Both the position numbers and the translations under genes were made by a program. Under the pieces are notes generated by a model. It made no database searches and was not told the DNA's origin. It saw only the letters and a list, made by a program, of their open reading frames with translations. A stretch of 64,000 nucleotides of DNA from Spirochaetaceae bacterium. Its GTDB lineage: Bacteria; Spirochaetota; Spirochaetia; Treponematales; Treponemataceae. The DNA lies in the NCBI GenBank assembly GCA_017614995.1, contig JAGAAX010000014.1:62001-126000 (forward strand), written 5' to 3'. Positions 8,323 to 17,153 of this stretch are shown here, piece by piece (position 1 is the stretch's first letter; each line of letters opens with the position of its first letter).

Positions 8323-10251
8323 ATGACCGATGCAGAATTAAACCGCAAACAGCTCCATGAAACCGCATTAAAAGCTCCGAAAAGCAGCGGAGTTTATCTC
8401 TGGCGTAACGCAGAATCTACAATTATCTACGTCGGCAAGGCAAAGAACCTCAAAAACCGCCTCTCGTCCTATTTTGCCGGCCGCAAGGACATCAAGACAA
8501 GAATTCTCGTTTCAAAAGCCCGCTCTATCGAGTATATCACTACCTCAAACGAATATGAAGCTCTACTTTTAGAAAATACGCTGATAAAGCAGCATAATCC
8601 AAGATACAACATAAACCTTAAAGACGGAAAGTCGTATCCTGTTCTGCGCATCACCAACGAAGACTTTCCCAAAGTATTTAAGACACGCCGCATTGTTCAG
8701 GACGGCTCGCAATATTTCGGGCCGTTTCCGAATGTAGGCGCGCTTGACACATTCATCGAGAGTCTCTATCGGCAATATAAAATCCGCCACTGCAAGAAAT
8801 TTCAGAAGCGCAAAAGCCCCTGCCTTTATTATCACATAGGCCAGTGCGCAGCGCCCTGCTGCGGCAAAATTTCGAAAGAGAACTATATTCAATATATCGA
8901 AGAAATTGAATCAATACTTGAGAGTGAAGACGAAACACAGATAAAAAACCTTGAAAACACAATGAAAGAAGCCGCCAAGCTTCTTCAGTTTGAAAAAGCC
9001 GCCCGCCTGCGTGACGGAATTGCGGCGATTAGAACTCTGCGCGAGCAGAATGCGGTAGAAGACTTTGACCCTGAATCGCGAGACTATGTAGAAAGCTACA
9101 GCGAAGGGCCGCTTGTTTCGTTCTGCGTGCTCAAAATGCGGAACGGCAAGCTTATTGCAAAAGACTGTTACCGCACAAAGTCTTTAAATGATGAAGATGA
9201 AACTACAAGCGAATTTCTGCGCGCCTATTACACCGACCCAAGCCAGATTCCGCCGCATATATTTGTCTCAAGCCGCGAAAACCTTGAGCTTACGCGACAG
9301 TTTTTCTCTGAGGTTTTAGGCGCACACACCGACATAAGCACAGTTGAGCCGGGCTCGCCGGGTGAAAAGCGCAATCTTGCCGCGCTTGAGATGGCGCGCC
9401 AGAACGCAAAAGAAGACATAATAAGGCGTATGCGCGAGCGCGGCGATATTCCTGCAATGGAAGAACTTATGCACGTACTGCATCTGCCTTCTCTGCCGGT
9501 ACGCATCGAAGGCTTTGATATTGCGCATATCGGCGGCAATTTTCCGGTTGCAAGCCTTATCAGCTTTTACAACGGAAACCCGGACAAAAAGAACTACAGA
9601 TATTTCAGGCTTAAAACGACAGACGGCATTATCGACGATTTTGCTTCTATGCAGGAAGCGACCCGCCGCCGCTATTCAAGGCTTTTAAGAGAACAGGCTG
9701 AAATGCCTGATTTAATCATGATTGACGGCGGCATCGGTCAGGTTAATGCAGTTCAGGCTGTGCTTGACGATTTAGGGCTTGATATTCCGATTGTAGGTCT
9801 TGCAGAGCGCTTTGAAGACTTGTACCTGCCGCACAACAGCACACCGATAAAGCTGCCAAAACGAAGCGAGGCTTTGAGGCTTTTGCAGCGCGTCAGAGAT
9901 GAAACGCACCGTTTTGCTACTTCTAAAAATCAGGCGCTGCGCACAAAAGCGAACACCACGCTGCAATTTGAGGCACTGCCGAACGTGGGCAAGGCTAGAG
10001 CTGCCGCGCTGCTTGAAAAATTCAAGTCAATAGACGAACTTGCCGTCGCCGAACCTGAGGCAGTCTATTCTGCGGCAAAATGTTCTATTGAACAGGCAAA
10101 AGACATTATAAACAGCGCAAAACAGCTTAAGGGCGCTTCTTCTGCGTCCGTAAAAGACGGTCTGCATGTGCGCGCCAATGCCGCAAAGCACACAGATTCC
10201 GCCACAAACAGCGACATTGCAGCACTCGCCAAGGCGGCTCTCGAAAAATAG
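8323..10251 (+). CDS. uvrC: Excinuclease ABC subunit C (UvrC)
   Basis: This 642-residue protein makes the dual incisions of nucleotide excision repair together with UvrA and UvrB. The GIY-YIG nuclease domain lies at about 17-95 (SGVYLW at 22-27, IIYVGKAKNL at 34-43). A cysteine-bearing segment at 157-180 and a UVR UvrB-binding helix pair at about 209-236 follow. The RNase H-like nuclease domain spans about 392-535, with FDIAHIGGN at 398-406, MIDGG at 466-470 and RDETHRFA at 525-532. A helix-hairpin-helix domain lies at about 550-600. The usual FDNSHIQG motif reads FDIAHIGG here. The length is close to the family norm. It is divergent from the LamG gene; the start has no strong Shine-Dalgarno. 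Confidence 0.97.
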   Translation: MTDAELNRKQLHETALKAPKSSGVYLWRNAESTIIYVGKAKNLKNRLSSYFAGRKDIKTRILVSKARSIEYITTSNEYEALLLENTLIKQHNPRYNINLKDGKSYPVLRITNEDFPKVFKTRRIVQDGSQYFGPFPNVGALDTFIESLYRQYKIRHCKKFQKRKSPCLYYHIGQCAAPCCGKISKENYIQYIEEIESILESEDETQIKNLENTMKEAAKLLQFEKAARLRDGIAAIRTLREQNAVEDFDPESRDYVESYSEGPLVSFCVLKMRNGKLIAKDCYRTKSLNDEDETTSEFLRAYYTDPSQIPPHIFVSSRENLELTRQFFSEVLGAHTDISTVEPGSPGEKRNLAALEMARQNAKEDIIRRMRERGDIPAMEELMHVLHLPSLPVRIEGFDIAHIGGNFPVASLISFYNGNPDKKNYRYFRLKTTDGIIDDFASMQEATRRRYSRLLREQAEMPDLIMIDGGIGQVNAVQAVLDDLGLDIPIVGLAERFEDLYLPHNSTPIKLPKRSEALRLLQRVRDETHRFATSKNQALRTKANTTLQFEALPNVGKARAAALLEKFKSIDELAVAEPEAVYSAAKCSIEQAKDIINSAKQLKGASSASVKDGLHVRANAAKHTDSATNSDIAALAKAALEK

Positions 10252-10259
10252 CGGTCTAC

Positions 10260-10304
10260 AAAATGGTACAAATCCAAAGTTCAACTTGAAATTTGTACCA
10301 TTTT
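10260..10304. repeat. 14-bp perfect inverted repeat between uvrC and the DUF4143 ATPase gene
   Basis: The arms AAAATGGTACAAAT (10260-10273) and its exact complement (10291-10304) enclose 17 nt that can extend the hairpin through AAGTT/AACTT. It begins 9 bp after the uvrC stop, so it could end uvrC transcription. Its right arm also fills most of the spacer of the downstream promoter, as expected of an operator. Confidence 0.8.
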
Positions 10305-10314
10305 AGCATACAAT
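10286..10314 (+). promoter_or_regulatory. Promoter of the DUF4143 ATPase gene, leaderless and overlapping a palindrome
   Basis: TTGAAA (10286-10291) and TACAAT (10309-10314) are 17 bp apart. The expected first transcribed base is 10321, which is the A of the start codon. There is no Shine-Dalgarno. Confidence 0.6.
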
Positions 10315-10320
10315 ATACCT

Positions 10321-11481
10321 ATGCAAGATATAAGCCGAAAAGCAGAAGCAGAGCTCAAGCGTTGCGCAGAATTTTTCCCTGTGGTAACTATTTTAGGACC
10401 GCGTCAGTCAGGAAAAACTACTCTCTCCAGAATGTTCTTCAAAGATTATGCGTATTACAATCTTGAAGAACCAGATTTATACTCGCTTGCCTCGTCCGAT
10501 GTAAACGCATTTTTCGATATGGTAAAAACGCCCTGCATAATAGACGAAGTTCAGCGCGTACCACAACTTCTGAATAAAATTCAAGTACTTGCAGACAAGA
10601 CAAAAACCAACGGACAGTTCATTATTACAGGCAGTTTTCAGCAGGGCTTAAAAGAAGCCATCTCGCAGTCACTTGCAGGACGCACAGCTATATTGAATCT
10701 GCTGCCGTTTTCTATTTCGGAGCTGAACGATGCCGGATTAGATTTTTCACGCGACGAGTTTTTATTTCAAGGTTTTATGCCACGCCTTTATGCAGAAGGA
10801 CAACCTGCCGATTTGCTTTACCGCTCGTATTTTCAAACTTACGTTGAGCGTGATGTTCAGTCTCTTTTGAATGTGAAAAATAAAGCTCAGTTTGAAATAT
10901 TCTTGCGTCTGCTTGCAGGAAGAATCGGTCAGGTAGTAAATTATGAGTCGCTTTCAAATGACACCGGCGTTTCTTCAACGGCTATTGCCGAATGGATTTC
11001 GGTTTTGGAATCTTCTTTTATCATCTTCAAGCTTGAGCCGTATTTTGAAAATTACACAAAACGCCTTATAAAGTCGCCGAAGATTTATTTTTACGAGCCA
11101 GGTCTTGTGGCTTATCTTCTTGGAATAAGAAATGCGGAACAAATTCCGCGTGACCCGCTTGTTGGCAATCTTTTTGAAAATATGGTAATTCTTGAATTAC
11201 TGAAAGCACAGTACAACAAGGGGTTGGAAAAAAGCTTGTACTACTTCCGCGACAGCAAAGGATTTGAAATAGACCTTTTAATCGCAGACGGCAGAAACGT
11301 AATACCGGTGGAAATAAAATCCGCATCAACCATAACACCGGACTTTTCCAGAAACTTAAAAAAATTCCGCAGCTTTGCAAAGAACACCGAATCGCCAGCC
11401 ATACTCTACAGTGGAAATCTTGAATATGAATCAGACGGAATCCGCTATATAAATTTTAAGCACAGTGGGAACCTTGTGTAA
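10321..11481 (+). CDS. AAA_14/DUF4143 family ATPase
   Basis: A 386-residue ATPase of the AAA_14-DUF4143 family. Walker A is GPRQSGKT at residues 26-33 and Walker B is CIIDEVQ at 72-78. The C-terminal half (about 200-360) is a DUF4143 domain that includes the typical FENMVILELLKA and the nuclease-like FEIDLLIADGRNVIPVEIK segment. The family is common in bacteria and archaea and mostly uncharacterised. The gene stands alone. No Shine-Dalgarno precedes ATG 10321, and its promoter lies partly within a perfect palindrome, so self-regulation or control by a dimeric repressor is plausible. Confidence 0.88.
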   Translation: MQDISRKAEAELKRCAEFFPVVTILGPRQSGKTTLSRMFFKDYAYYNLEEPDLYSLASSDVNAFFDMVKTPCIIDEVQRVPQLLNKIQVLADKTKTNGQFIITGSFQQGLKEAISQSLAGRTAILNLLPFSISELNDAGLDFSRDEFLFQGFMPRLYAEGQPADLLYRSYFQTYVERDVQSLLNVKNKAQFEIFLRLLAGRIGQVVNYESLSNDTGVSSTAIAEWISVLESSFIIFKLEPYFENYTKRLIKSPKIYFYEPGLVAYLLGIRNAEQIPRDPLVGNLFENMVILELLKAQYNKGLEKSLYYFRDSKGFEIDLLIADGRNVIPVEIKSASTITPDFSRNLKKFRSFAKNTESPAILYSGNLEYESDGIRYINFKHSGNLV

Positions 11482-11501
11482 AAAACGACATCTTTTTCTG
11501 C

Positions 11502-13403
11502 TTATTCTGCCCTTTCGGCGAGTTCTTCCCAGCGGTTTGTTTTTTGTTCTATTAAATTCGATATTTCATCGTAGCGCTGTGTTTTTTCTGCGGCGGAACC
11601 GTCTTTGGCAAAATCTGCGCTTGCAAACAATGCTTCAAGCTCAGCTTTTTCTTCTTCAAGTGAAGCAATTTCATCAAGCAGCCCGTCGAATTCCTGTTTT
11701 TCTTTGTACGACAGCTTCTTGGGTTTTTCTGTTTTTTTAGACGCATCCTCTACGCTTTTTTTAGCCTGAACAGCAGACTGCTCCGATTTTTTGGTTTCTT
11801 CGATGTAGGCGCGGTAATCGGCATAACCGCCTGCAAAATAGCTTATATTGCCTTTGCCGTCCAGAACAAACAAAAAATCGGTGACATTGTCCAGAAAAGC
11901 CCTGTCGTGCGAAACCGCAAGAATGCAGCCGCCAAAATCTTTTAGAAAATCTTCAAGCAGGCTGATTGTCTCAATGTCAAAGTCGTTTGTCGGTTCGTCA
12001 AAGAGCAGAAAATTCGGCGAATCCGCAAGAATTTGAATAAGCTGAAGCCGGCGCAGCTCTCCGCCTGAAAGATAAGAAAGCTGCTGATTGAACATTTCGC
12101 GCGGAAAGAGAAAGCGCTCAAGAAACTGCTCGATAGAGCATGTTGTTCCGTCTTTCAGATTTACGTGCTGACGGCGGCCTCGCATATACTCAAGCACTGT
12201 AAGATTTCGGTCAACAAATTTTGCAGTCTGGTCAAAATAGCCGAAAGCCGTATTCACGCTGCAATCGACAATACCGCCGTCAGGCTGAATGCGCGCGCTC
12301 ACAAGGTCTAAGAACGTAGATTTGCCCGACCCGTTCGGACCTATAACACCAATACGCTCGCCTTTTGTAAATTCATAAGAGAACGGCGCGATTACAGTTC
12401 TTCCGTCATAAGACTTTGTAATATTTTCAAGTTTAAGCACCTTGCCGCCAAGTCTTCTGCCCTGCACAGAAAAAGCTTCCATGTGCTCCTGCTGTTCGTG
12501 CCGTTCGGCAAGCATTGCTTCTATGCGCGCTTTTCTGTGGCTGTCTTTAAGAGAACGCGCTTTCGGGCCGCGCTTAAGCCATTCAAGCTCTACTGCAAGA
12601 ATAGACTCTCGCTTTGCATCGTGCCGCGCCTCTTCTTCGGCGCGCTCTTTGCGGCGGCGCAGATAAGTTGAGAAATTGCCTTCGTATTTGTTGATTTTCC
12701 GCCGGTCAATATCAAGCATTACATTGCAGACTGAATCCAGAAAATAGCGGTCGTGCGTAACAAGCACAAAACTGCCCTGAAAGCTTGAAAGGTGCTTTTC
12801 AAGCCATTCTATAGTTTCAATATCAAGGTGGTTTGTCGGCTCGTCAAGCAGCAACAGGTTAGAAGAAGCCGCAAAAGTCCGCGCGATTGCCGCCTTTTTC
12901 ACCATGCCGCCCGACATTGTACACATCTTCTGGTCAAGCCCGCGCCCCACGCCGCACACGCCAAGCTCTGTCAAAAAAGACTCATAAGTGTGCTCAATCG
13001 CGAATGCGTTTTTTTCTTCCATGCGCTGTGTAAGCGCGGCGAGCTTTTTTTGAATGCTTTCGGGCGCATTTTTCTGCTCCGAAGCTTTAAGACATTCAGA
13101 ATATTCACATGCCAGCGCAAGAACCGGGTCTGTTCCCTTGTACAAAAAAGACTTGAGCGTATCAGATTCATCAAAATGCGGGCGCTGCTCAAGTACGCTT
13201 ATGCTTACGCTTTTGTTAATGGAAATTGTGCCGGTGTCAGGCTGTGTTTCACCTAAAAGCAGACGCAAGAATGTAGACTTGCCCGAACCGTTAGGGCCGA
13301 CAAAGCCAATTTTCTCGCCGGAATCTATTCCGAAGCTTACGCCTGAAAACAGAGGAACTTCTTTTACATTTTTTGAGACATTATCAATTGAAACTAAATT
13401 CAT
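11502..13403 (-). CDS. ABC-F family ATPase (Uup/EttA-like ribosome-associated protein)
   Basis: A 633-residue protein with two nucleotide-binding domains and no membrane segments, the ABC-F layout. NBD1 has GPNGSGKST near residue 36 and signature SGGMVKK. A charged linker of about 70 residues (the ABC-F interaction region) follows, then NBD2 with GPNGSGKST and LSGGELRR. A C-terminal coiled coil of about 80 residues resembles the Uup tail. ABC-F proteins act on the ribosome or give antibiotic resistance by ribosome protection; which applies here is unclear. The start overlaps the stop of the upstream exporter by 4 bp (ATGA), making it the third gene of an exporter operon. Confidence 0.9.
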   Translation of the reverse strand: MNLVSIDNVSKNVKEVPLFSGVSFGIDSGEKIGFVGPNGSGKSTFLRLLLGETQPDTGTISINKSVSISVLEQRPHFDESDTLKSFLYKGTDPVLALACEYSECLKASEQKNAPESIQKKLAALTQRMEEKNAFAIEHTYESFLTELGVCGVGRGLDQKMCTMSGGMVKKAAIARTFAASSNLLLLDEPTNHLDIETIEWLEKHLSSFQGSFVLVTHDRYFLDSVCNVMLDIDRRKINKYEGNFSTYLRRRKERAEEEARHDAKRESILAVELEWLKRGPKARSLKDSHRKARIEAMLAERHEQQEHMEAFSVQGRRLGGKVLKLENITKSYDGRTVIAPFSYEFTKGERIGVIGPNGSGKSTFLDLVSARIQPDGGIVDCSVNTAFGYFDQTAKFVDRNLTVLEYMRGRRQHVNLKDGTTCSIEQFLERFLFPREMFNQQLSYLSGGELRRLQLIQILADSPNFLLFDEPTNDFDIETISLLEDFLKDFGGCILAVSHDRAFLDNVTDFLFVLDGKGNISYFAGGYADYRAYIEETKKSEQSAVQAKKSVEDASKKTEKPKKLSYKEKQEFDGLLDEIASLEEEKAELEALFASADFAKDGSAAEKTQRYDEISNLIEQKTNRWEELAERAE

Positions 13404-15313
13404 TGTATTTTAAGACCTGTGTAAAGCTGGTAATATCTGCCCTTCTTTGCGATTAACTCATCGTGGCTGCCACTTTCGATTATTCTGCCATGCTCAAGAA
13501 CCACAATTTTATCGGCGTTGCGTACAGTAGAAAGCCGGTGCGCAATTACAAAAACGGTGCGCCCCTGCATAAGGCTGTCCATGCCCTTCTCGATAAGTGC
13601 TTCGGTGCGCGTATCAATTGAGCTTGTTGCCTCGTCAAGAATAAGCACAGGCGGATTTGCAACAGCCGCACGCGCAATTGCAAGAAGCTGACGCTGTCCC
13701 TGACTCAAGCTTTCGCCGTCGCCTGTAATTACAGTCTCATAGCCCTGGTGCAAGTGCCTGATAAAATAATCTGCGTTTGCAAGTTTTGCGGCAGCCTCAA
13801 CTTCGTTAATAGAAGCATCAAGCTTGCCAAAGCGGATATTGTCGGCAATTGTGCCTGTAAACAGGTGCGTGTCCTGCAAAACCATACCGAGAGAACGGCG
13901 CAAATCAGCTTTTTTAATCTTGTTGATGTTTATGCCGTCAAAGCGGATTTTCGAGCCGCCCTCCAAATCTGTTGAAGCGTCATAAAAGCGGTTGATAAGG
14001 TTTGTTATTGTTGTCTTGCCTGAACCAGTTGAGCCGACAAGTGCAATTTTCTGCCCCGGACGTGCCGTCATGGTAATTTCATGCAGAACAGTCTTTTCTT
14101 TTTCGTAGCCGAAAGTTACGTTCTCAAACTGAACTTCACCTTTAAGCGGAACATACGAAATGCTGCCATCGTGGTGCGGATGTTTCCATGCCCACTGCCC
14201 GGTCGGCAAAAATGCTTCTGTAACTGTGCCGTCATCAAGAATATTTGCATTGACCAGTGTTACATAGCCGCTGTCAACTTCAGGCTCTTCGTCAATTACG
14301 GCAAAGACACGCTCTGCACCGGCAAGAGCGTTCAAAATGCCGTTGAACATCTGCGCCATCTGCGTAATCGGGTTCTTAAAGCTGCGCGAATATTCAAGGA
14401 AAGACGCGATTTTGCCCAAATTCATTTTGCCGGCAATAATCAGCATTACACCGGCAATTGCCGTAATTGCATAGCTTATGTGTCCCATGTTGTTCATAAG
14501 CGGACCGAGAATATTTGCAAGCGTATTCGCTCTTGTACCTGCGTTGCAGAGCCGGTCATTCAGGGCATCAAATTCGGTTTTAGAAATTTCCTCGCGGCAG
14601 AAAACCTTAACGACTTTCTGTCCTTCAATCATTTCTTCTATATAACCGTTTACTTTTCCGATTGCTTCCTGCTGCTCTCTAAAGGCTTTTGCCGAATGTT
14701 TGCCGACAATGCCTGTTACGGCAATCATCGCCACAACAGTAAGAACTACAAGCAGCGTCAGAAGCGGACTGAGCAAAAGCATCATCACAAAACAGGCAAC
14801 AACAGTCAGCAGCGAAGAAAAAAGCTGCGGCACAGCCTGGCTCAGCATGTCGCGGATTGTGTCAATGTCGTTTGTAAAGCGGCTCATAAGCTCGCCATGT
14901 GAATGGGCGTCAAAATAGCGGAGCGGCAGCGTTTCAAGATGATCAAAAAGTTCAGTGCGTATTCTATACAGCGTTTTTGACGAAATATGAAGCATTATGC
15001 GGCTGTTCACCCAGCCTGCAAATGCGCCTGCGACAAAAATGCAGAACATCATGCCCAAAAGCGAGATAAAGCCCGACAAATCCGGCGATTTTTTGCCAAT
15101 CATCGGAATTATGTAGTCATTCAGTACAGGCTGAAGAAAATAAGAGCTTGCAACGTTTGCGCCTGACGAAACGACAATGCACATAAATACAAAGACAAAA
15201 AGCAGCTTATAAGAAGCAAGGTATTTGACCAACCTTGCAATTGTTTTTTTTGCATTTTTAGGTTTCTGCATAGGGCGGCCATGTCCGCCCGGTCCTCTTC
15301 CTGGTCCCGGCAT
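13400..15313 (-). CDS. ABC exporter half-transporter, catalytic partner
   Basis: A 637-residue type I ABC exporter subunit with an unusual Gly/Pro-rich cytoplasmic N-terminus (MPGPGRGPGGHGRP). Six membrane helices follow, then an NBD with Walker A GSTGSGKTT, signature LSQGQRQL and Walker B VLILDEATSSID, including the canonical catalytic Glu. An insert of about 40 residues between membrane domain and NBD is seen in related Firmicute and spirochaete exporters. The start shares one base with the stop of the upstream partner (TAATG). Together they should form a heterodimeric exporter with one competent and one degenerate site. Substrate unknown; drug or lipid export is typical. Confidence 0.92.
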   Translation of the reverse strand: MPGPGRGPGGHGRPMQKPKNAKKTIARLVKYLASYKLLFVFVFMCIVVSSGANVASSYFLQPVLNDYIIPMIGKKSPDLSGFISLLGMMFCIFVAGAFAGWVNSRIMLHISSKTLYRIRTELFDHLETLPLRYFDAHSHGELMSRFTNDIDTIRDMLSQAVPQLFSSLLTVVACFVMMLLLSPLLTLLVVLTVVAMIAVTGIVGKHSAKAFREQQEAIGKVNGYIEEMIEGQKVVKVFCREEISKTEFDALNDRLCNAGTRANTLANILGPLMNNMGHISYAITAIAGVMLIIAGKMNLGKIASFLEYSRSFKNPITQMAQMFNGILNALAGAERVFAVIDEEPEVDSGYVTLVNANILDDGTVTEAFLPTGQWAWKHPHHDGSISYVPLKGEVQFENVTFGYEKEKTVLHEITMTARPGQKIALVGSTGSGKTTITNLINRFYDASTDLEGGSKIRFDGININKIKKADLRRSLGMVLQDTHLFTGTIADNIRFGKLDASINEVEAAAKLANADYFIRHLHQGYETVITGDGESLSQGQRQLLAIARAAVANPPVLILDEATSSIDTRTEALIEKGMDSLMQGRTVFVIAHRLSTVRNADKIVVLEHGRIIESGSHDELIAKKGRYYQLYTGLKIQ

Positions 15314-17106
15314 TACAAAGCCTCCTTTTTGGCGTGCGCTTCTGCGGCAGCCGAATCTCCGCCGCCGTCAAAGTCGCTGCCCCTCTGCTGAGATTCAAAC
15401 ACTTCGCGGTAAATCGCATTTGTCTGCATAAGCTCGTCATGCGTGCCTATGCCTGAAATTGCGCCTTCGTCAATTACAAAGATTCTGTCCGCTTCTTTTA
15501 CAGACGCAATGCGCTGAGCAATTATGATTTTGGTTGTTTCAGGCAGCGTGTTCTTCATGCCGTTTCTAATCATAGCGTCTGTAGCCGTATCAACCGCACT
15601 TGTAGAATCGTCAAGAATCAGAATCTTGGGCTCTTTAAGAAGCGCGCGCGCAATACAAAGGCGCTGCTTCTGTCCGCCAGAAAGATTTACACCGCCCTGC
15701 CCCAGCTCTGTCTCGTAGCCTTTTGGAAAAGACATGATGAAGTCATGGGCACAGGCTGTTTTGCAGGCAGCCTCAATCTGTTCGTCCGTAGCTTCAGGGT
15801 TGCCCCAGCGCAGATTGTCCTTAATTGTGCCCGAAAAAAGCACATTCTTCTGAAGCACCATCGCAACACTTTCGCGCAAAGCCTCAAGGTCATAAGCCTT
15901 TACGTCGCGGCCGCCCACCAGAACAGAACCGCTCAAAGTATCGTACAGGCGCGGAATAAGCTGCACAAGCGTAGACTTTGACGAGCCTGTTCCACCGATT
16001 ATGCCTATTGTCTCACCGCTCTTTATAGAGAACGAAACATCGTGAAGCACCGCGTTTCTTTCGGTTTTGTCATAGCTGAAAGACACATTCTTGAATTCGA
16101 TTGAACCGTCTTTTGGCGCAAGTGCCTCATCTGCAACAGGGTTCTTTACGTCGGGCACTTCGTCAAGCACCTCAATAATGCGCCCGATGCTCGCCTTAGA
16201 AATTACAATCATGATGAAAATCATCGAAAACATCATCAGCGAAGAAAGAATCTGAATCATGTATGTGATAAAGCTTATAAGCTCGCCGGTAAGCATTTTT
16301 TCACTTATGATAAGATTGCCGCCAAACCAGAGCAGTGCAATCAACGCAATGTACATAACAAGCATCATCAGCGGCATATTCAGAATGACGACTTTTTCAG
16401 CCCTAACCTGAGCATTGCGCACAGCATCAGCCGCACTGTCAAATTTGCTTCTCTCGTTGTCTTCGCGGACAAAAGCTTTTACCGCGCGTATTCCGATAAG
16501 GTTTTCCTGCACTTTGGCGTTCAGATTGTCATAGTTTTTCATCATTATCTGAAAACGCGGATGTGCTTTGCGCATAATTAAAACCATAGGAACTGCAATC
16601 AAAGGAATGCACACAACGAACACAAGCGAAAGCCTTGCATTCATATAGAACGCCATAATGATTGCGCTTATAAACATAAACGGCGCGCGCACACACATGC
16701 GTACAATCATCTGAAAAGTGTTCTGCGCGTTTGTTACGTCAGAAGTCAGGCGCGTTACAAGTGAAGCTGTACTGAATTTATCAACATTTGCAAAAGAAAA
16801 ATCCTGGACTTTGCCGAAAAGCCGGCGGCGCAGATTGCGTGCAAAACCCAAAGCGGCAACAGCAGCAAAACGCCCCGCAACAACACCGAAGGTCAGTGAC
16901 ATTAAAGCCGCGCCGACCATAAGGCAGCCCGTCTTAATTACATAAGCGGCATCTTTGTTAGCGATGCCCACGTCTATAATTTTAGCCATTATTAACGGGA
17001 TAAGCACTTCAAGAAGCACTTCTCCCATAATTGTTACAGGAGCTAAAACCGCGCTTGCCTTATATTTGCGCTCAAGCCCCGAAAGTATTTTCTTTACAGT
17101 AGACAT
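15313..17106 (-). CDS. ABC exporter half-transporter with degenerate ATPase site
   Basis: A 597-residue exporter subunit. The membrane domain lies at about 15-310 and the NBD at about 340-575. Walker A reads GGTGSSKST, the signature LSGGQKQR, and Walker B ILILDDSTSAVD with Asp in the catalytic Glu position. It is first in an operon with the canonical partner and an ABC-F gene, joined by a 1-bp and then a 4-bp overlap. ATG 17106 has no Shine-Dalgarno; a promoter places the transcript start at the ATG, so the operon may begin with a leaderless message. Confidence 0.92.
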   Translation of the reverse strand: MSTVKKILSGLERKYKASAVLAPVTIMGEVLLEVLIPLIMAKIIDVGIANKDAAYVIKTGCLMVGAALMSLTFGVVAGRFAAVAALGFARNLRRRLFGKVQDFSFANVDKFSTASLVTRLTSDVTNAQNTFQMIVRMCVRAPFMFISAIIMAFYMNARLSLVFVVCIPLIAVPMVLIMRKAHPRFQIMMKNYDNLNAKVQENLIGIRAVKAFVREDNERSKFDSAADAVRNAQVRAEKVVILNMPLMMLVMYIALIALLWFGGNLIISEKMLTGELISFITYMIQILSSLMMFSMIFIMIVISKASIGRIIEVLDEVPDVKNPVADEALAPKDGSIEFKNVSFSYDKTERNAVLHDVSFSIKSGETIGIIGGTGSSKSTLVQLIPRLYDTLSGSVLVGGRDVKAYDLEALRESVAMVLQKNVLFSGTIKDNLRWGNPEATDEQIEAACKTACAHDFIMSFPKGYETELGQGGVNLSGGQKQRLCIARALLKEPKILILDDSTSAVDTATDAMIRNGMKNTLPETTKIIIAQRIASVKEADRIFVIDEGAISGIGTHDELMQTNAIYREVFESQQRGSDFDGGGDSAAAEAHAKKEAL

Positions 17107-17112
17107 ATTTTT

Positions 17113-17141
17113 ACTATATCTGCATTTATGTTTAAATTCAA
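17113..17141 (-). promoter_or_regulatory. Promoter of the ABC exporter/ABC-F operon, leaderless layout
   Basis: On the minus strand TTGAAT (17136-17141) and TATAGT (17113-17118) are separated by 17 bp. Six bases separate the -10 box from ATG 17106, so the predicted first base is the start codon. Confidence 0.55.
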
Positions 17142-17153
17142 TTTAAAACTATG

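Noticed and set aside
14081-14902. Plus-strand frame of 273 codons opposite an ABC exporter gene
   Set aside because: Cys/His/Arg-rich translation without motifs; it is the complement of a clear ABC transporter gene.
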